This document shows, one piece after another, positions 1 to 8,491 of a DNA stretch of 49,654 nucleotides (positions are counted from its first letter, which is position 1; each line of letters begins with the position of its first letter). This DNA comes from Chloroflexota bacterium (GTDB lineage: Bacteria > Chloroflexota > Anaerolineae > Anaerolineales > Anaerolineaceae). The DNA is taken from positions 1-49,654 of the forward strand of contig JAJFTV010000110.1 in the NCBI GenBank assembly GCA_021372725.1, given 5' to 3'. Below the pieces are notes generated by a model. That model was not told the origin of the DNA and searched no databases. It saw nothing but the letters and a program-made list of their open reading frames with translations. The translations under genes and the position numbers were made by a program.

Positions 1-132
1 TTTAGCCGTAAGACGGCTAAAAAATCCAACAAAAATAATAATCCCCGCCCCGGCGAGGGGTGGGGTGACAAAATGATTCCATGCCGTATCTTTTCTACAC
101 TCAAAAGTTTGAATTTGACTTTTGAGACAGCT
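1..132. mobile_element. Right end of a MITE-like element cut by the window edge
   Basis: This non-coding stretch downstream of gyrB starts with a hairpin (GCCGT, loop, ACGGC) at bases 4-18, followed by a C-rich/G-rich inverted repeat around 43-65. It ends in ACTTTTGAGACAGC at 118-131. The same terminal sequence ends the complete 200 bp element at 17163-17362, which also carries a central CCGT/ACGG hairpin and a C/G hairpin. A separate perfect 9-bp inverted repeat, CTCAAAAGT (100-108) and ACTTTTGAG (118-126), lies near the end. The left end would lie outside the window, so element status is inferred from the shared end only. Confidence 0.4.
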
Positions 133-163
133 TCTTTTAGCTCAAACTGTAAAATACAAAGCC

Positions 164-2089
164 TTACACATCCAGGTTGCGCACATCATGGGCGTGCGTG
201 GTGATAAAGCGCGTACGGGGCGGTACCGCCGCACCCATCAGCATGTCAAACGTGCGGTCGGCCTCAGCGGCATCTTCAATATCCACTTGCAGCAGGATGC
301 GGTTTTGGGGATCCATGGTCGTTTCCCATAACTGGTCATCGTTCATTTCACCCAGACCTTTGTAACGCTGCACGGCCGCTTTCTCCGATGTCACACCCAG
401 CCGTTTCAGGATGACGTCCTTTTCTTGCTCAGTGTAGGCATACTCAATTTTCTTTTTGTAAGAAATGCGATACAGCGGCGGTTGGGCAATAAAGACGTGT
501 CCTTCCTCGATCAGCGGCTGCATATAGCGGAAGAAAAAGGTCAGCAGCAGGGCACGGATATGACTTCCATCCACATCCGCATCGGTCATGATAATCACCC
601 GACCATAGCGCAAATTGGACATATCAAAATGGTCCCCCACACCACAGCCGATGGCTGAGATCAGGGACTTAACCTCATTGTTTGAGAGGATTTTATCGAG
701 CCGGGCGCGTTCTGTGTTGAGGATCTTGCCGCGTAGGGGCAAAATGGCTTGAAAATGCCGATCGCGTCCCATTTTGGCGGTACCGCCTGCGCTGTCACCC
801 TCGACAATATACAATTCCGAATTCTGCGAGTCGCGGTTGGAGCAGTCCGCCAGCTTGCCGGGCAAGGTCAGGCTTTCCAAAGCTGATTTGCGGATGACCA
901 GATCGCGCGCCTTGCGAGCTGCATCTCTGGCCCGGGCAGATGTAAGGCATTTGGAGACAATCGCCCGGCCGGTGGAGGGGTTTTCCTCCAGGTAAGTACC
1001 AAAACTCTCCACCACAACCTGCTGGACAAGACCCTGCACTTCGGGGTTCATCAACTTGACTTTTGTCTGGCTTTCAAACTGTGGATCCGGATGTTTGATG
1101 CTGATGATGGCAGTCAGGCCTTCGCGTGTATCCTCGCCGCTGAAGTTGGGGTCTGCTTCCTTCAAAATATTATTTTTGCGTGCGTAGTCATTGATGACGC
1201 GCGTGATTGCTCCACGCAGCCCGGTCAGGTGCGTCCCGCCGTCTATCGTATTGATGGTGTTGGCAAAAGAATACACCGATTCGGTGTAGGCATCGGTGTA
1301 TTGAATTGCAGCTTCCACCACAATGTCATCCACCTCTTTTTCGGCAAACACGACCGGATGCAGAACTTCGCGGTTCCGGTTGAGATAGCGGACAAAGGAA
1401 ACGATTCCACCATCATAATAAAAATTCATCTCCCGATCACTACGCTCATCATAGATATGGATCAACACCTTACGAGTGATGAAAGCCATCTCGCGCAAAC
1501 GTGCAATCAGCGTTTCAAACCGGAAAGTAATCTCTTCCTTGAAAATTGTCCTGTCAAAGCGAAATGTTGTTTTCGTGCCGGTCTTGTCCGGGTCGGTTTT
1601 GCCAATTACTTTCACGGGTTCGAGAGGAATTCCTCTTTCGTATCTTTGAAAATAAACCTTCCCTTCATTGTAGACTTCAACCTCACACCATTCCGACAAG
1701 GCGTTAACAGCAGAAACACCGACACCATGCAGACCCCCGGATACTTTGTACCCGCCGCCGCCAAATTTACCACCGGCATGCAGGACCGTCATCACCACTT
1801 CCAAAGCCGACTTATTTTTTTGAGGGTGGATGCCGACAGGAATGCCGCGCCCGTTATCCGTTACAGTAACGCTATCATCCTGGTGAATGATAATCTCGAT
1901 ACGATTACATACCCCCGACAGGGCTTCATCGATGGAGTTATCGACAACTTCATAAATAAGATGATGCAGAGCCTTGATATCCGTTCCGCCCACATACATA
2001 CCGGGGCGGCGGCGAACTGCTTCAAGCCCTTCCAGAACTTGAATACTGGTTGCGTCGTATTGGCCTACATTTGGTTTTTTATCCACCAC
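164..2089 (-). CDS. gyrB: DNA gyrase subunit B
   Basis: This is the ATPase subunit of DNA gyrase, which introduces negative supercoils with GyrA. The 641 residues follow the family order: a GHKL ATPase domain (Glu/Asn of [11 protein letters not shown] near 47-51, DNGRGIP near 78-84, the ATP lid [13 protein letters not shown] near 118-130), the transducer domain, then the TOPRIM domain with EGDSAGG (430-436) and DADVDGSH (503-510). The C-terminal motif [10 protein letters not shown] is followed by QLWETTMDP, as usual in GyrB; ParE is a less likely alternative. The start is GTG, placed by a GGAGG five bases upstream. A small hairpin (ATCATCC/GGATGAT on the reverse strand, bases 2104-2124) lies just upstream of the ribosome-binding site. 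gyrA is not in the window. The upstream membrane-protein gene is on the same strand 61 bp away and may be co-transcribed. Confidence 0.95.
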   Translation of the reverse strand: MVDKKPNVGQYDATSIQVLEGLEAVRRRPGMYVGGTDIKALHHLIYEVVDNSIDEALSGVCNRIEIIIHQDDSVTVTDNGRGIPVGIHPQKNKSALEVVMTVLHAGGKFGGGGYKVSGGLHGVGVSAVNALSEWCEVEVYNEGKVYFQRYERGIPLEPVKVIGKTDPDKTGTKTTFRFDRTIFKEEITFRFETLIARLREMAFITRKVLIHIYDERSDREMNFYYDGGIVSFVRYLNRNREVLHPVVFAEKEVDDIVVEAAIQYTDAYTESVYSFANTINTIDGGTHLTGLRGAITRVINDYARKNNILKEADPNFSGEDTREGLTAIISIKHPDPQFESQTKVKLMNPEVQGLVQQVVVESFGTYLEENPSTGRAIVSKCLTSARARDAARKARDLVIRKSALESLTLPGKLADCSNRDSQNSELYIVEGDSAGGTAKMGRDRHFQAILPLRGKILNTERARLDKILSNNEVKSLISAIGCGVGDHFDMSNLRYGRVIIMTDADVDGSHIRALLLTFFFRYMQPLIEEGHVFIAQPPLYRISYKKKIEYAYTEQEKDVILKRLGVTSEKAAVQRYKGLGEMNDDQLWETTMDPQNRILLQVDIEDAAEADRTFDMLMGAAVPPRTRFITTHAHDVRNLDV

Positions 2090-2150
2090 TCATTCCTCCA
2101 CCCATCATCCCGTCATCGGATGATAATAATCTGTCCATGTCATTCAAATT

Positions 2151-3161
2151 TTATTGCTTGTCCAGTGAAATTTGAGTCTTGCTCGTCATTCGTTGCATTT
2201 TTTCATTCATCCACTGAACACCACCCCGATAGTAGATGAAGCTGGATGCAATCACACCGGTTGTGATAAAAGCATGGCCCAAGATGCCGATGATAACCAT
2301 CCATGAATCTTCGGCCGGGAATGTCCACAATACATCCATGCCCTGGCTGATCAACATACCCATCAGGATGAAAAGACCTGTTCCCGGTAGAAAATAGCGC
2401 ACCAGGCGAATACTGTTGATGGCAGAAGTAAAAACATTCTGGTCAGATCCATAGATACCGTGTGGAGAAAAAATCAATGGCATCAGCAGCCAAATCAATA
2501 CCAAAAACACAAATATGATTGAGATTTGTGAGAACGCCGGATTGATTAAAGAGATGATCACGATCAAAATGACAGCCGGTATCGAAATAAGGAGAAGCAA
2601 AGCATAAGAACTTAACGTCAGGTAAAGAGTATTTCGGAACATTTTTAGCGAACGCCGGAATGAAAAATTTTCTTTAAGATCCATGCTTATCCGTGCAATT
2701 TCTCCATAGAACAGACTTCCTGCTCCAATTCCGATCAATGCAAACAAAAGCCAGAGAGCCAGGGTTGCCCCCAGCGATGTCAAATCAACTTCAACCGGTG
2801 TCCCAATCGGATTCGTCATAACGCCTCGCCCGGAAAGCAGACTTGGCACCCCGATGGGAAGTGTGCGTAACGCGCTCAATAAATTAAATCGGGTCAGCGA
2901 TTCTTCCCAAATAATCTGATTGCTCGAAATGATTTGCTGTACGTCCGTTAAATTTGAACTGGAAAGCAGGGTAAGATATTGATTAAGAATAGGGTCAACA
3001 AGCGATTTGATACTCACCCGTGGTGCAAACCACAGTAACAAATCCAGCACAATCGGCAGAATGATCAATCGAATATTCCCGGCAACTGAATTGAAACCCG
3101 CTATAAATGAAGGAATCAATTTGGGTGGGGCAGTAATTGCTTGATTTTCTTGTGTTTCCAT
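2151..3161 (-). CDS. Polytopic membrane protein, unknown function
   Basis: I do not recognise a characterised family. The 336-residue protein has a short polar N-terminus and about six hydrophobic segments: one near residues 25-45, one near 130-155, a pair near 185-235, and two in the last 100 residues. The layout loosely recalls permease-like proteins of the DUF4013 or YIP1 type, but no catalytic motif is visible. The ATG at 3161 is preferred to the TTG one codon upstream. There is no Shine-Dalgarno sequence, and an extended -10 box (TGaTAAAAT, reverse strand, 3171-3179) ends nine bases before the ATG, so the mRNA may be nearly leaderless. It is divergent from the gene at 3300 and lies upstream of gyrB on the same strand. 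Confidence 0.7.
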   Translation of the reverse strand: METQENQAITAPPKLIPSFIAGFNSVAGNIRLIILPIVLDLLLWFAPRVSIKSLVDPILNQYLTLLSSSNLTDVQQIISSNQIIWEESLTRFNLLSALRTLPIGVPSLLSGRGVMTNPIGTPVEVDLTSLGATLALWLLFALIGIGAGSLFYGEIARISMDLKENFSFRRSLKMFRNTLYLTLSSYALLLLISIPAVILIVIISLINPAFSQISIIFVFLVLIWLLMPLIFSPHGIYGSDQNVFTSAINSIRLVRYFLPGTGLFILMGMLISQGMDVLWTFPAEDSWMVIIGILGHAFITTGVIASSFIYYRGGVQWMNEKMQRMTSKTQISLDKQ

Positions 3162-3170
3162 CAATCTTTA

Positions 3171-3179
3171 ATTTTATCA
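3171..3179 (-). promoter_or_regulatory. Extended -10 promoter, near-leaderless
   Basis: On the reverse strand the sequence TGATAAAAT gives an extended -10 element (TG, one base, TAAAAT). Transcription would start about 2-3 bases before the ATG at 3161. No clear -35 box or ribosome-binding site is visible. Confidence 0.4.
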
Positions 3180-3286
3180 TAAATATCCTTTATTTATCTT
3201 CTATTTTCTAGAACATAAATTCATTTATTAAAGCAGGATTGGTAGCAGCATCCATAAATTTTCTACACAATGAAGCAAATGATGGT

Positions 3287-3292
3287 TACAAT
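3287..3292 (+). promoter_or_regulatory. -10 box of a probable leaderless gene
   Basis: TACAAT matches five of six consensus -10 bases and ends seven bases before the ATG at 3300, so the predicted transcript would begin at or next to the start codon. There is no purine-rich ribosome-binding site and no convincing -35 box. Confidence 0.4.
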
Positions 3293-3299
3293 CAAATGA

Positions 3300-4109
3300 A
3301 TGGGCGCACAGAAATCGGACTCGCTTTTGGAGAAGTTGAGTATCATATCGGCGATTATTTTGCTGACTTACTCCGTCACTTCCTTTGTGAACATGCCTGA
3401 AGTGGAACTGGATTTGAATATATTGGGCGCGGTATGGAAATTTACTTTCGATTTGAAAACCTACATTTCCATCCTCGTCCCAGCTTTCGCAGGTGTGGGC
3501 GCATATTGGTTGATTGGCACCCATCCCGCTCATTCAGAAGACCTTTACCCCCTGCAGCACTGCATCCTGCCAACCTTGACCGCCTGGGTGATTGGTTTAC
3601 CTTTGTCCCAACTTTCAAACGACGCAACACGATGGATTATCTTTGCATTAGGCGGGACACTTCTCATCGTCGTACTGACCGCAGAGTATGTAGTCGTGGA
3701 TATTAAAAGTGAGCAACACTTGCTGGCATCCAGTTTGTTAAAAGCATTGTCCATGGCGATGTTTTTCTTCGTCGTGTTTGTAATCCGGATGAGTGGTTTG
3801 CGTCTTTATTTGTTTTTACCGGCTATCGCTTTGACAGGATTTTTTATCCTGTTGCGTGTTTTTTATCTTCAGACAGGTGGGAAATGGATGCTCAAATGGT
3901 CATTCGTTATCACTATCGTCATAGCACAAATCGCTTTGGGGCTTCATTACCTGCCGGTTCCCCCGATCTCCTTTGGCTTGATCCTGTTAGGGCCTTTATA
4001 TTCACTCATTGATTTTGCGTCAGTCTATCCACAAAAAAGAAGCAAGGAAAATACCTGGGTTGGCCTTGTAATGATGCTTGTTTTTCTTCTTTTGGCCTTT
4101 GTAGTATAA
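3300..4109 (+). CDS. Integral membrane protein, unknown function
   Basis: This 269-residue protein is almost wholly hydrophobic, with roughly eight predicted membrane spans starting near residue 13 and ending at the extreme C-terminus. Short charged loops separate them, including one near 135 and a positively charged loop near 245-255 (PQKRSKENTW). I see no enzymatic motif and do not recognise a family. It appears to be made from a leaderless message, because a TACAAT -10 box sits seven bases upstream and no ribosome-binding site is present. The JAMM-domain gene begins three bases after its stop codon, so the two probably form one transcript with coupled translation. Confidence 0.75.
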   Translation: MGAQKSDSLLEKLSIISAIILLTYSVTSFVNMPEVELDLNILGAVWKFTFDLKTYISILVPAFAGVGAYWLIGTHPAHSEDLYPLQHCILPTLTAWVIGLPLSQLSNDATRWIIFALGGTLLIVVLTAEYVVVDIKSEQHLLASSLLKALSMAMFFFVVFVIRMSGLRLYLFLPAIALTGFFILLRVFYLQTGGKWMLKWSFVITIVIAQIALGLHYLPVPPISFGLILLGPLYSLIDFASVYPQKRSKENTWVGLVMMLVFLLLAFVV

Positions 4110-4112
4110 ATA

Positions 4113-4523
4113 ATGAAACTTGCAAGAATTACGATTCCACACTCCATCCTGGCCGGGATGCGTAATCATGTCGAGATCAACCTTCCCAACGAAGCATGCG
4201 GTTTGCTGGGAGGAAAAGACGGGAATGTCAACATTCACATCCCGGTCAGGAACACAGTGCAGAGTCCCATTGAATTTCGCATGGATCCTGAGGAACAATT
4301 ACGCGGTCTGATGTTGTTGGACGAACAGAATGTCGATTTATTGGCAATTTACCATTCCCACCCGACCGGTGCGGCAAATCCATCCCTGACAGATCTTAGA
4401 TCCCATCTATACCCGGAGGCGGCGTGCATCATCCTGGCAAGAAAAACACCCGCATGGAGCATTCAGGCATTTTGGATCACTGAAGGGAACTATTCCGTTA
4501 TTCTGCTGGACGAAGCCGATTAA
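4113..4523 (+). CDS. JAMM/MPN-domain metalloprotease-like protein
   Basis: This is a small stand-alone MPN (Mov34/PAD-1) domain of 136 residues. It carries the JAMM zinc signature: a Glu in NEACGLLGG near residue 26-34, then HSHPTGAANPSLTD near 88-101, giving the two His, the Ser and the Asp of the H-x-H-P...S-x-x-D pattern. The known bacterial family includes enzymes that trim the C-terminus of ubiquitin-like sulfur carriers (CysO or MoaD type) as well as uncharacterised peptidases. No sulfur carrier gene adjoins it. It follows the membrane protein at 3300 by three bases and lacks its own clear ribosome-binding site. Its stop overlaps by four bases the stop of the convergent MBL-fold gene. 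The substrate is unknown. Confidence 0.85.
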   Translation: MKLARITIPHSILAGMRNHVEINLPNEACGLLGGKDGNVNIHIPVRNTVQSPIEFRMDPEEQLRGLMLLDEQNVDLLAIYHSHPTGAANPSLTDLRSHLYPEAACIILARKTPAWSIQAFWITEGNYSVILLDEAD

Positions 4524-5359
4524 GCGGGGGTTTCTTCCCGCAGACGTTGATACAGAGCATAAACGTTCCGGGAATGAAGTTCCTCGGCCAATCCGCCGAG
4601 CAACACCTTGCTCTTCCCGCAAGATTCGATGTCGATACCATCCAGTAATTCGAGGGAATTCTTTCGTTTCAAGGCATTTCGGACGGCCTTGTTCAGAGAA
4701 TTGAGATAGGCTATATTTTCCTTTACGGAGTCCTCGATCTCGCCGCGCAAGATGACATCCCCGTGGCCTTGAATGATATTTTCCAGGCTCATCTCACCGA
4801 TCATTTTGATGGAACGGATCAACTCCTCCATATCCCCTTCGACGATAAACGGTATCGGCATAAAGACATCACCGGCAAACAAAATGCGATCCTCTTCAAC
4901 GAGGATGGAAATTCCGTCCGGGCTGTTTCCCGGGGTAGGAATTAACGTCAGATGCTTCTTTCCTACCCGAAGCGACATATTTCCATTTTGAAAAGTAAGA
5001 TGGGGCAGGATAATCTTCGTATTACGATATATCGGATTATGTTTTTGGGTTGATTCAAGTGCTTTTTGTTCAAGCTCGCGCATATAGACCCGGCATAGAG
5101 AATGAGAGATTACCGTCGAGCCAGGGAAAAAACAGTTCCCCCAGGTATGATCAGCCTGGTGATGAGTGTTGATGATGTAACGGACAGGAATTTTTAATTC
5201 CTCTTCGATGAATGAACGTATCTGCAAGGTTTCTTCAGGAATCGCCATCGTATCGATGACCACCGCCCAATCATTCCCGGCTATAACTCCTGAAGTGACC
5301 TGAGCATATATCTCGCTTTGGAACCAGAATACGTTTTCCGAAATACGTTCGCGCAGCAT
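4520..5359 (-). CDS. MBL-fold hydrolase-like protein with altered metal ligands
   Basis: This 279-residue protein has the metallo-beta-lactamase fold layout: an N-terminal strand region ending VVIDTM, the first metal motif near residues 65-75, the GDVF motif near 164, and a late GHGD near 200. The usual HxHxDH reads HHQADH, with Gln where the second His is expected. The usual TPGHSPGS reads TPGNSPDG, with Asn in place of His. The Asp-His pair, the GD motif and the final His remain. Related family members with a non-His residue at the third position of HxHxDH are known, so it may still bind one metal, but activity is uncertain. The ATG at 5359 follows a GGATGG ribosome-binding site. Confidence 0.8.
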   Translation of the reverse strand: MLRERISENVFWFQSEIYAQVTSGVIAGNDWAVVIDTMAIPEETLQIRSFIEEELKIPVRYIINTHHQADHTWGNCFFPGSTVISHSLCRVYMRELEQKALESTQKHNPIYRNTKIILPHLTFQNGNMSLRVGKKHLTLIPTPGNSPDGISILVEEDRILFAGDVFMPIPFIVEGDMEELIRSIKMIGEMSLENIIQGHGDVILRGEIEDSVKENIAYLNSLNKAVRNALKRKNSLELLDGIDIESCGKSKVLLGGLAEELHSRNVYALYQRLREETPA

Positions 5360-5512
5360 AAAACCATCCTGAAAAAGTGTTATCTACAATCAAAAATAAG
5401 ACCGGTAAGAGTGTTCCTGATACCTTGTCCTAAACATGAAGAATAGCACAAACAAAATGAAAAGTCAAAACTTTGATAAATCAAATTTTGTTAAAACCTG
5501 ACGTTGGGATTA

Positions 5513-5521
5513 TGTTAGAAT
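5513..5521 (+). promoter_or_regulatory. Extended -10 promoter for the SDR/moeA operon
   Basis: TGTTAGAAT fits an extended -10 element (TG, one base, TAGAAT). It gives a predicted start near base 5528 and a leader of about 43 bases to the ATG at 5571. No convincing -35 is seen. This would drive the co-directional genes from 5571 onward. Confidence 0.45.
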
Positions 5522-5570
5522 CCTTTATTACAAGGTGAACAGAAAAGCGAGCAAAAAAGGAAAACCCGCC

Positions 5571-6320
5571 ATGGACATCACTCAATTCGAACCAGGAACA
5601 CGGCTTGCCCTTGTAACCGGAGCAGGGCACAGATTGGGGAAAGAAATTGCACTTAAGCTCGCCAGCATGGGTTATGCCGTGGCAATTCATTACCATGCTT
5701 CCAATCAACTTGCAGCACAGACCCTGGAAACCATTCAAAATAGCGGTAAAAAGGCCTTTGCATTTCAGGCGAATCTCACCGATTCCTCACAAATTGAAGA
5801 TCTTTTTAAATGGATCGATGAGACTCACATCCCTTTGCATGTTCTTGTGAATTCCGCCTCGGTGATGATAAGGGGAGGTTTAAATGATTTTTCGGTCGAT
5901 GACTGGGATCTCACCATGGACCTCAATTTACGCGCCGTCTGGCAATGCGGCCGGTTGGCAGGAAATCGAATGCAAGCTGAAGGCGGTTCCATTATCAATA
6001 TCTCCGATTCGGGAGCAGGAAAACTCTGGACCGGTTACCCTGCTTATTCGATCAGCAAAGCCGGGGTTGAAATACTGACCCGCTTCATGGCAAAAACACT
6101 GGCGCCAAAAATCAGGGCCAACGCGATTGCCCCAGGTTTAATACTTCCCCCGCAAGACTTTCCTCCTGTAGCCTGGGAAAAACTTGTCAATAAACTGCCA
6201 TTGAAAAAAGCCGGGCAGCCGGAATATATTTGTGAAACGATCGAGTTCTTGTTGAGCAATGAGTACATTACCGGACAGACCTTTGTGATCGATGGCGGAT
6301 ATCAATTGGTTCAGGGATAA
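5571..6320 (+). CDS. SDR-family oxidoreductase, pteridine-reductase-like
   Basis: This is a short-chain dehydrogenase/reductase of 249 residues. The dinucleotide-binding motif reads TGAGHRLG near residues 18-25, which fits the TGxxxRxG variant of pteridine reductases and FolM-type dihydromonapterin reductases. An NSAS segment follows near 95. The catalytic set is visible as a Ser (ISDSGAG, near 144) and YSISK, with Tyr near 160 and Lys near 164. The C-terminus ends with the usual ITGQTFVIDGG. The ATG at 5571, with AAGGA nine bases upstream, is preferred to the upstream GTG at 5535, which lacks a ribosome-binding site. It is the first gene of a run that includes two moeA-type genes; a role in pterin chemistry is possible but is inferred only from motif and context. 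Confidence 0.8.
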   Translation: MDITQFEPGTRLALVTGAGHRLGKEIALKLASMGYAVAIHYHASNQLAAQTLETIQNSGKKAFAFQANLTDSSQIEDLFKWIDETHIPLHVLVNSASVMIRGGLNDFSVDDWDLTMDLNLRAVWQCGRLAGNRMQAEGGSIINISDSGAGKLWTGYPAYSISKAGVEILTRFMAKTLAPKIRANAIAPGLILPPQDFPPVAWEKLVNKLPLKKAGQPEYICETIEFLLSNEYITGQTFVIDGGYQLVQG

Positions 6321-6323
6321 ATC

Positions 6324-7232
6324 ATGCTGGATTTTGCGAGATTATTATTACTGCTAATGCGCCCGGGTTCTCTGATCCTGGTTATTCTGATGTATTCACT
6401 GGGCACAGGGATCGCAGATTTTCTTGGTTTGCCAATTGATCTGCCAGCTTATTGGCTGGGTTTGTCATCCAGTGTTCTGCTTATTTTGAGCAGCCAACTC
6501 CTGGATTTGTTCTTCCGTACCTACGAGCCAGAAACTGCGAAACCCATTCAGGAAGCAATAAAACAGAAAAAGCCGGAACTCTCACTGATTGACTTTCGAA
6601 GGTTGATGCTCCAGGCAGCTATCACCACTTTGACGATTGTGGCCGTATTGACTGTGCTGCTCATCGCTCAGGAGCGGGTCAACCCTGCTGCATTATCCAT
6701 CCTGGGGATCAGTTTCATTCTCACTTTCTTTTATGCGGTACCTCCCATCACCCTGTCCCGCAAGGGGTTGGGCGAAGTAATCGAGACGATATTGATCGCG
6801 AATCTTGTCCCGGCTTTTGGTCTTCTACTTCAAACTGGCGAAATCCATCGCCTGCTTTTTATGCTGACCGTACCGCTTACGGCCCTTATGCTGGCGATGC
6901 GGCTTGCCCTCGCACTGCCTGATTATGGTAAAGATATCGCCCATGGACGCATGAATATGATGACCAGCATGGGTTGGGAACGCGGCATGTGGTTTCATAA
7001 TTTTTTGATCATTTTGGCTTATGCCGTGCTGATATTGGCATTTATTTTTGGTTTGCCTTGGCGACTGGTTTGGCCGGGACTGTTGACATTCCCAATCGGG
7101 GTGTATCAGATCATCCAAATCCGCCAGATAGCCAGCGGTATAAAGCCAAACTGGAATGTTTTGAACCTGACAGCGATTGCGCTGCTTGGATTAACTGCAT
7201 ACCTGATTACGCTCAGTCTCTGGATAGGATAA
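6324..7232 (+). CDS. UbiA-like prenyltransferase family membrane protein
   Basis: This is a polytopic membrane protein of 302 residues with eight to nine hydrophobic segments. The first Asp-rich motif of UbiA enzymes (NDxxDxxxD) is degenerate here, reading SSQLLDLFFRTYEPE near 56-70. The second motif is recognisable as PDYGKDIAHGRMN near 194-206, matching the DxxxD pattern. UbiA proteins attach polyprenyl chains to aromatic acceptors such as quinone or chlorophyll precursors. The weak first motif makes the substrate, and even the activity, uncertain. It starts three bases after the SDR stop and ends three bases before moeA, so co-transcription is likely. Confidence 0.75.
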   Translation: MLDFARLLLLLMRPGSLILVILMYSLGTGIADFLGLPIDLPAYWLGLSSSVLLILSSQLLDLFFRTYEPETAKPIQEAIKQKKPELSLIDFRRLMLQAAITTLTIVAVLTVLLIAQERVNPAALSILGISFILTFFYAVPPITLSRKGLGEVIETILIANLVPAFGLLLQTGEIHRLLFMLTVPLTALMLAMRLALALPDYGKDIAHGRMNMMTSMGWERGMWFHNFLIILAYAVLILAFIFGLPWRLVWPGLLTFPIGVYQIIQIRQIASGIKPNWNVLNLTAIALLGLTAYLITLSLWIG

Positions 7233-7235
7233 GCG

Positions 7236-8474
7236 ATGCCGCAATTTCTCGAGCTTTTACCTCGTCAGGAAGCATTGGATACTTTTATACATAACCTGCC
7301 CATTCCCCACCCCAAAATGGAACAGACCAGGACCATCGATTCGAATGGCCGGATTCTGCTGGAAGATATCATCAGCCCGGAATTATCCCCTCCATTCTCC
7401 CGCAGCACTGTGGATGGATATGCGGTGATTGCAGCAGATACCTTTGGTGCAAGCGACAGCATGCCCGTCTATTTGCCTGTCACCGGCGAGGTTGCCATGG
7501 GCAAACCGGCTGATTTTTCGCTGCTTCCGGGTTGCACCTGCCTGATCCACACCGGCGGAATGCTCCCTGAAGGCGCCGATGCAGTTGTCATGCTCGAGGA
7601 CACGCAAATTGCCAGCCCCAACGAGATCGAATTCTTCAAATCTGTGGCAGCCGGTGAAAATATCATCACCGCCGGAGAAGACGTCAGGCCTGGAGATGTG
7701 GTGATCAAAGCCGGCAGCCGCATGGGCCCAGCCGAAATTGGCGGTTTATTGGCTTTGGGAATTCTGGATGTTATGACTGCCCAACCTCCTTTGGTGGGAA
7801 TTCTTTCCAGCGGTGATGAAATTATTCCCCCCCAGTGCCAGCCGCAGCCAGGCCAGATACGGGATATCAACAGCTATTCTCTTCAGGCTCTCATCCAGCG
7901 ATATGGCGGGCAGGCAAAATTATACGGTATTGCCCCGGATGAACTGGATGCCCTGGAACGTATCATGAAGAGGGCCTTCGAGGAATGTGATATGTTGATT
8001 GTCACGGCCGGTTCCTCCGCCAGCACTCGCGATCTGACCTCCACAGTGATCCGGCAGCTCGGCAAACCGGGCATCCTTGTTCATGGAGTGCGTATTCGCC
8101 CCGGAAAGCCCACCATATTGGCCGTTTGTGACGGAAAACCTGTCATCGGCCTGCCGGGAAACCCGGTCAGTGCTCTGGTAATTGCCAGCTTTTTTGCAAT
8201 ACCTGCTCTTGAACACCTGATGGGTAAAACTCAAACCACACCCCGGCCTGTGTTGAAAGCGGAACTCACTCTTAATGTGCCATCCGTAACCGGGCGTGAA
8301 GATTTCATCCCCGTTCATCTGTTTTTGGCAAAGGATGGTTATAAGGCAGAACCCATTTTCTTTAAAAGCAACATGATATTCTCACTTGCCAGATCAAACG
8401 GCTTATTGCGAATCCCTGCCGACGCGGTAGGCCTGTCAGCAGGTGAAAGCGTTGAAGTTTATCTATATCTTTGA
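7236..8474 (+). CDS. moeA: Molybdopterin molybdenumtransferase MoeA
   Basis: MoeA inserts molybdate into adenylated molybdopterin to finish the molybdenum cofactor. The 412 residues follow the family: an N-terminal domain with SRSTVDGYAV near 53-62 and TGEVAMGK near 82-89, a domain-II GxMLPEGADAV segment near 108-118, and GEDVRPGD near 145. The central MoCF-binding domain has SSGDEI near 189 and the TAGSSAS loop near 254, then RIRPGKPT and GLPGNPVSAL near 302-311. A C-terminal domain IV follows. It lies inside the 5571-11947 run, with three bases to the gene before it. A second, fused MoeA lies one gene downstream, and no molybdoenzyme is encoded nearby. Confidence 0.92.
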   Translation: MPQFLELLPRQEALDTFIHNLPIPHPKMEQTRTIDSNGRILLEDIISPELSPPFSRSTVDGYAVIAADTFGASDSMPVYLPVTGEVAMGKPADFSLLPGCTCLIHTGGMLPEGADAVVMLEDTQIASPNEIEFFKSVAAGENIITAGEDVRPGDVVIKAGSRMGPAEIGGLLALGILDVMTAQPPLVGILSSGDEIIPPQCQPQPGQIRDINSYSLQALIQRYGGQAKLYGIAPDELDALERIMKRAFEECDMLIVTAGSSASTRDLTSTVIRQLGKPGILVHGVRIRPGKPTILAVCDGKPVIGLPGNPVSALVIASFFAIPALEHLMGKTQTTPRPVLKAELTLNVPSVTGREDFIPVHLFLAKDGYKAEPIFFKSNMIFSLARSNGLLRIPADAVGLSAGESVEVYLYL

Positions 8475-8491
8475 ATCAAACAAGGAAAAAT

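Noticed and set aside
1..27. Terminator for gyrB from the hairpin at the window start
   Set aside because: In the gyrB direction the following bases are outside the window, and the hairpin is better explained as part of the MITE-like element seen again near 17.3 kb.
1091..2239. 382-residue forward reading frame opposite gyrB
   Set aside because: It lies antisense to the highly conserved gyrB coding sequence, has no family motif or ribosome-binding site, and is a shadow of codon usage.
8471..8491. TTG start of the deacetylase-like lipoprotein overlapping the moeA stop
   Set aside because: The ATG at 8492 has AAGGA at proper spacing and gives a normal signal peptide with the lipobox Cys at residue 17.
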